DNA of 64,000 nucleotides from Streptosporangium album (GTDB lineage Bacteria > Actinomycetota > Actinomycetes > Streptosporangiales > Streptosporangiaceae), in the NCBI RefSeq assembly GCF_014203795.1, contig NZ_JACHJU010000001.1:2976001-3040000 (forward strand), given 5' to 3'. A program made the position numbers and the translations under genes. Each line of letters starts with the position of its first letter. The stretch's first letter is position 1. Below are positions 59,970 to 64,000 of this stretch, one piece after another. The notes under the pieces were generated by a model. The model saw only the letters and a program-made list of their open reading frames with translations. It did no database searches and had not been told where the DNA came from.

Positions 59970-62615
59970 TTAGTCGGAAAGATCGGTGGTGGTGAGCTCA
60001 CCGCGGGAGGCGACGCCGAGCTTCGGATAGGCCTTGTAGAGGTGGTAGCCGACCGTACGGGGGCTCAGGAAGAGCTGAGCTGCGATGTCCCGGTTGGACA
60101 GGCCCTGCGCCGCCAGCCGGACGATCTGCAGCTCCTGCGGTGTCAGCCGGGCCAGCAGGCCGGGCGCGGGCGCGGCGGGCGCGACGGACCCGGTGGCGCT
60201 CAGCTCCGCACGCGCCCGGCCGGCCCACGGCCTGGCCGTCAGGCGTTCGAAGGTCTCCAGCGCGCTGCGCAGATGGGCGCGGGCCTCGGCCTTTCTCCGG
60301 GTACGGCGGAGCCACTCGCCGTAGAGCAGTTCGGTCCTGGCCCGCTCGAAGGGCCGGCCGTCGAGCTTCAACGCCGCGGTGAAGTGCTCCTCGGCGTCTT
60401 CGAGGAGAGCCCGGCAGCGCAGTACCAGGGCCTCGGCCCACGGCTGGCGCGTGCGGCCGGCCCACTCCCGGTAGCGCGCGAAGGCGTCGGCCGCGCGTTC
60501 CGGGGTGCCGAGCCGTACGGCGGCCTCCACCAGGTCGGGCACGCACCGCGTCGCGGACACGTGGTGCCCGCCGGCCATGGGGCCGAGCCGGGAGAGCGCG
60601 GCCTCCACCCGGCCGTGGCCGAGGTCGAGCATGCCCAGCGCCCAGACCGTCCACTGGGTCCCCGCGGAGCCGTCCGCCAGGGCCTCGCCCACCAGCAGGT
60701 GGCAGCGCTCGTCGTCGCCCTCGATCGCGGCGAGGTAGGCCAGGAGGCTGTTCATCTGGCTGGCCCACTGCCGCTGCCCGGTGTCACGCGCGATGCGCAG
60801 GCTCTCGGTGGCGGTGGTCAGCGCGTCCCGGTGCCGTCCCTGGAAGAGCTCGGTCTCGGCGAGGAAGAAGAGCAGCGTCGGCAGCACCCCGATGGTGCCC
60901 ATGGTCCGGGCCTCGGCGACCAGCGACGCGGCGGTCTCGTGGACCTCTCCGTCCTGCCCGGCGGCGAGCCCGACCCCGCAGGCCTGAACCAGGTCGTTCG
61001 GTCCGTGCGCGCCCGCCCGCCGGGTCTCGGCGACCACCTCGGTCAGCGACGGCGGGGCGTCCCGCCGGGACAGGACCGCCGTGACGAACCCGACGACCGG
61101 CGTGATCGGGTCGTCGTCCGGGAGGTTCAGGGCGTCGAGCCTGGCCACGGTGCGGTCGAGCTCCGGCCCGCCGAGGTACCACGCGGCGTGCACCGCCTGC
61201 GTCAGCATCCGCGCCGCCCGGGCGCCGTCGGCCGTCGCGGCACCCTCCAGCAGCGCCTCGTGCGCGGTGCGCGGCGACCCGCGCAGGAAGTCGGCGGTCG
61301 CCCGGACGTGCGTGAGCCGTGCCCACAGCGCCGGATCGCCGGACTCCTCGGCGGTCAACGTGCCGAGCTGCTGGGCGCCCTGCTCGGCGAGCGTGCCGGC
61401 CCGGTCCAGCTCGCCGGCCCAGACCGCCCGCTCCGCGGCCAGCGCCAGCCGCCGCGTCCGGGTGCCGGGATGCGCGCTCAGCCGTGCCGCCCGCTCGTAG
61501 GCGGTGGCCGCGGCGGCGTAACCGCTCCGGCCGCTCGCCCGCGCGGCGGTCCGTTCCAGCTCGGCGGCCACCTCCTCGTCCGGGCCGGTCGCGGCCATGG
61601 CCAGGTGCCAGGCACGCCGGTCGGCGTCGTCCGGCCCGCTGAGCGAGGCGGCCAGCGCCTTGTGCACGGCCAGCCGCAGGCTGGGCGGTATCCCCTGGTA
61701 GACGGCGGCCCGGACCAGGGGGTGCCGGAAGGTCATGGTGCCCTCGCTGACCCTGACCAGCCCGGCGCTCTCCGCCGGATGGAGGTCCTCGAGGAAGTCG
61801 CCGAACCCGGCCGCCGCCCGCAGCACGACGTCCAGATCACCGGTGTCCTCGGCCGCGGCCACCGCCAGCAGTCCCTGCGTCGCCTCCGGAAGCCGCCGGA
61901 CCTGGCCGAGAAAGGCGTCCTGGACCCGGCTGGTGAGCGGCAGCGCCGTACCGTCGGCGGGGGCCGCGGCGGGCAGCTCGATCAGCGCGAGCGGGTTGCC
62001 CCGCGCCTCGGCCAGCACGCGGTAGCGGACGACCGGGCTGATGCCGGGGCCCAGCAACGCCGCGGCGGCCGGGGCGTCCAGCCCCTTCACCTCCAGCTCC
62101 GCCATTCCCGGCGCGGTGAAGGGCTCCCGTGCGGCGATGACCAGCGCGACCCCTTCGGCGTCCAGCCGCCGTGCGGCGAACAGCAGGGCGTCGGTCGAGG
62201 CCCGGTCCAGCCACTGGGCGTCGTCCACCAGCACCAGCAGCGGGCCGTCCTCGGCCAGCTCCGACAGCAGGGAGAGCACGGCCAGACCGACCAGCAACCG
62301 GTCCCCTGCCTCCACGGAGGCCAGCCCGAACGCGGCCCGCAGCGCCCGCTCCTGCTGCTCGGGCAGCGCCCCGACCCGGTCGAACACCGGCCGGAGCAGC
62401 AGGTGCAGCCCGGCGAACGGCAGTTCGGCCTCCGACTCCACCCCGGTCCCGCGGATCACCCGCAGGCCCTCGGCGACGCCGGCCGCGTAGTCCAGCAGCG
62501 CCGTCTTGCCGATCCCCGGCTCACCCCGGACGAGCAGGGCGCCGCTCCGGCCCTCCCGGGAGTCCGCCAGCAACCGGTCGATGACGGCCTGCTCGGCGCC
62601 CCTCCCATGCAACAT
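59970..62615 (-). CDS. LAL-type LuxR-family regulator with AAA ATPase
   Basis: 881 residues from ATG 62615. Walker A LLVRGEPGIGKTALLDYAAG at the N-terminus, Walker B GPLLVLVDDAQWLD, a long helical TPR-like middle, and a C-terminal LuxR HTH (LTPQELQIVRLAAQGLSNRDIAAQLF, SPRTVGYHLY in two parts). MalT/LAL proteins activate catabolic or antibiotic genes on binding an inducer. It is 25 bp downstream of the LCP gene on the same strand. Confidence 0.93.
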   Translation of the reverse strand: MLHGRGAEQAVIDRLLADSREGRSGALLVRGEPGIGKTALLDYAAGVAEGLRVIRGTGVESEAELPFAGLHLLLRPVFDRVGALPEQQERALRAAFGLASVEAGDRLLVGLAVLSLLSELAEDGPLLVLVDDAQWLDRASTDALLFAARRLDAEGVALVIAAREPFTAPGMAELEVKGLDAPAAAALLGPGISPVVRYRVLAEARGNPLALIELPAAAPADGTALPLTSRVQDAFLGQVRRLPEATQGLLAVAAAEDTGDLDVVLRAAAGFGDFLEDLHPAESAGLVRVSEGTMTFRHPLVRAAVYQGIPPSLRLAVHKALAASLSGPDDADRRAWHLAMAATGPDEEVAAELERTAARASGRSGYAAAATAYERAARLSAHPGTRTRRLALAAERAVWAGELDRAGTLAEQGAQQLGTLTAEESGDPALWARLTHVRATADFLRGSPRTAHEALLEGAATADGARAARMLTQAVHAAWYLGGPELDRTVARLDALNLPDDDPITPVVGFVTAVLSRRDAPPSLTEVVAETRRAGAHGPNDLVQACGVGLAAGQDGEVHETAASLVAEARTMGTIGVLPTLLFFLAETELFQGRHRDALTTATESLRIARDTGQRQWASQMNSLLAYLAAIEGDDERCHLLVGEALADGSAGTQWTVWALGMLDLGHGRVEAALSRLGPMAGGHHVSATRCVPDLVEAAVRLGTPERAADAFARYREWAGRTRQPWAEALVLRCRALLEDAEEHFTAALKLDGRPFERARTELLYGEWLRRTRRKAEARAHLRSALETFERLTARPWAGRARAELSATGSVAPAAPAPGLLARLTPQELQIVRLAAQGLSNRDIAAQLFLSPRTVGYHLYKAYPKLGVASRGELTTTDLSD

Positions 62616-62640
62616 GCCTTAAACCCTACTTAAAGGACGA

Positions 62641-64000
62641 TCAGGCGCCCGCGCAGGAGTCGTGGGTGGCGTCGAAGCCCTTGAGGCTGTCGGTGTCGTC
62701 CTGCCGGAGGGGCTTGATCCCCTTCCAGTCGTCGCCGATCGTCAGGATGAGCCGCGCCGTGGTGGCCCGGGGCACGGACAGGCCGGTGGACGCGAGCAGG
62801 TCACGGGTGAGGGTCGGCGCTCCGGGAGCGCCGTTCGGCGAGTAGGCGATCGTGGTCTTCCGGTACGGCTTGCGCGGCGCATCGCCGATCTTGGCGATGT
62901 GGTAGCCCCGCTCCTCCAGCTGGACGGCCACCAGCGAGGCCAGGCCGGAGCGGCTGGTCCCGTTGCGCACCTCGACCTGGATCTTCGACCGGGACACCTT
63001 GGACTGGCCGCCCTTGACCCCGGAACCGGCGACCGTCTTGTCCCGGGCGACGATCTGGAAGAGCTTCTTGCTCTGCGGCTCGACCCACTCCACCCGGCCG
63101 GGGTAGGTGACCGAGTAGCGCCAGGGGGTGGTGATGAAGTGGATCTGCCCGGCGGCCAGGCCCTGGGCGCTGGTCGCCAGGTCCTTCATGACGAGGGGGG
63201 TGAGCCCGGGGTCGGTGGTGACGGACTTGGTGGCCGCGTCGAGGAAGCCGAAGAGCCTCGTGGGGTCGGTGAGCGTCTCGCCGCTCATCACCTTCTTGAC
63301 CATGGACGCGATGAACATCTGCTGGCGCTGGATGCGTCCGATGTCGGAGCCGTCGCCCAGGCTGTAGCGGGCCCGGACGTAACCCAGAGCCTGCTCGCCC
63401 TTGAGCGTCTGCCGGCCCGCGGGCAGGGTGAGCAGGGCCTTCTTGTCGTGGATCGGCTCGGGCACGCAGACCTCGACCCCGCCGACCGCGTCGACCATGC
63501 CCTTGAAACCGGTGAAGTCGACCTTCACGAAGTGGTCGATGTGGATGCCGGTGAGCGACTCGATCGTCTTCCAGGTGCAGGTGATGCCGCCGGAGTTGAA
63601 CGATTCGTTGATCATTCCCAGATGTGCCCGCTGACCGGGGAGCCCCGGCTTGGCCCGGCACTCCGGGAGCTGGACCATCGAGTCCCGGGGGAAGCTGACG
63701 ACCATAGCGTTGTCCCGTTTCGGCGAGATGTGCGCGAGCATGATCGTGTCGGTCCGCTCGCCCGGGAACTTGCCGTACTTGGCGTTCTTGCCGCCACGCT
63801 GGTCCGACCCGACGACCAGGACGTTCAGCGCCTTGGTCGCCGTCTTGACCGGGCGGGTGCCCAGGTCCTCCTTCGGGACGTCGATGTGTTTGACGTTCCC
63901 GGCCAGCTTGGCGTAGACCCCGCCCACCGTCGCCGCCACCGCCACCGCGATGACGGTGACCACCGCCACCACCCACCACAGCCACCTGCGGCGGCGCGGG
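62641..64000 (-). CDS. LCP-family ligase with LytR_C domain, 5' end outside window
   Basis: At least 453 residues; the frame is still open at base 64000, reading RRRRWLWWVVAVVTVIAVAV, so the cytoplasmic tail and start lie outside. One TM, then LCP domain: LNVLVVGSDQRGG, ERTDTIMLAHISPKRDNAMVVSFPRDSM (two blocks), YVRARYSLGDGSDIGRIQRQQ. The C-terminal LytR_C part is IQVEVRNGTSRSGLASLVAVQLEERGY. A second, classical LCP protein in the window. Confidence 0.93.
   Translation of the reverse strand, partial: PRRRRWLWWVVAVVTVIAVAVAATVGGVYAKLAGNVKHIDVPKEDLGTRPVKTATKALNVLVVGSDQRGGKNAKYGKFPGERTDTIMLAHISPKRDNAMVVSFPRDSMVQLPECRAKPGLPGQRAHLGMINESFNSGGITCTWKTIESLTGIHIDHFVKVDFTGFKGMVDAVGGVEVCVPEPIHDKKALLTLPAGRQTLKGEQALGYVRARYSLGDGSDIGRIQRQQMFIASMVKKVMSGETLTDPTRLFGFLDAATKSVTTDPGLTPLVMKDLATSAQGLAAGQIHFITTPWRYSVTYPGRVEWVEPQSKKLFQIVARDKTVAGSGVKGGQSKVSRSKIQVEVRNGTSRSGLASLVAVQLEERGYHIAKIGDAPRKPYRKTTIAYSPNGAPGAPTLTRDLLASTGLSVPRATTARLILTIGDDWKGIKPLRQDDTDSLKGFDATHDSCAGA

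Noticed and set aside
60042-62633. 863-codon plus-strand frame
   Set aside because: Antisense of the LAL regulator, no start signal or domain.
1-64000. CRISPR array or cas genes
   Set aside because: No regularly spaced 20-40 bp repeats with unique spacers and no cas-like product found on either strand.

Overview
The window is a very GC-rich actinomycete chromosome segment. Its core order (tadA, two tRNA-Ser genes, small SRP RNA, dnaX, ybaB, recR, DUF5063, lysC, asd), together with AfsR-type and LAL regulators, F420-type luciferase-like oxidoreductases, a WhiB-like protein and LCP cell-wall ligases, points to the Streptosporangiales (Streptosporangium/Nonomuraea-like). That placement is an inference from gene content. 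No CRISPR array was seen.

Layout. 1-1868: end of tadA, tRNA-Ser(CGA), a leaderless conserved small gene, and decayed remnants of a metallopeptidase and a small RBS-bearing gene. 1875-14946: an actinomycete integrative and conjugative element (AICE) of about 13 kb, bounded by 57-bp direct repeats that copy the 3' half of tRNA-Ser(GGA). Inside it, in order: an unknown cargo gene; a type III PLP-dependent decarboxylase in an operon with a GntR/UTRA regulator; a divergent promoter flanked by CAAACGTTTG operators; a rightward transfer operon (zinc-ribbon protein, WhiB-like, zinc-ribbon protein, M48 peptidase, zinc-binding protein, SpdB-like DUF2637 protein, unknown, FtsK/TraB translocase); an iteron array; prim-pol and DUF3631 replication genes; a nine-copy 9-bp repeat region; xis; int; and a secreted lectin next to the right att site. 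14890-21683: housekeeping core (tRNA-Ser, ffs, dnaX, ybaB-recR-DUF5063, lysC-asd).

21825-35200: mixed chromosomal genes, namely an M15-like peptidase, TetR, DUF4239, a proline-rich protein, an LLM oxidoreductase, YkvA, an amidohydrolase, two tandem paralogous membrane proteins, a PrmC-like methyltransferase, SURF1, HxlR, GNAT, TetR, a zinc-ribbon protein and a large methyltransferase. 35231-39345: an AfsR-like SARP regulator with TGTTGA direct repeats on both sides and a secreted acidic protein. 39441-47199: GNAT, an aminotransferase divergent from a LysR gene, rnhB, LLM, and a SCO5389-family plus CooC-like ATPase pair. 47248-50429: a sulfonate/nitrate-type ABC transporter operon ending in an Rrf2 regulator. 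50839-64000: two LCP proteins, membrane proteins, a KAS III pseudogene, MFS, ArsR, GlxA-type AraC, an L,D-transpeptidase, an IS982-like insertion sequence sitting exactly in a CTAG shared by two stop codons, an orphan histidine kinase and a LAL regulator.

The most striking material is the AICE. It has clear ends, a regulatory switch region, a candidate replication origin, a candidate recombination or transfer array, and three cargo genes not typical of these elements: a decarboxylase, an unknown protein and a lectin.
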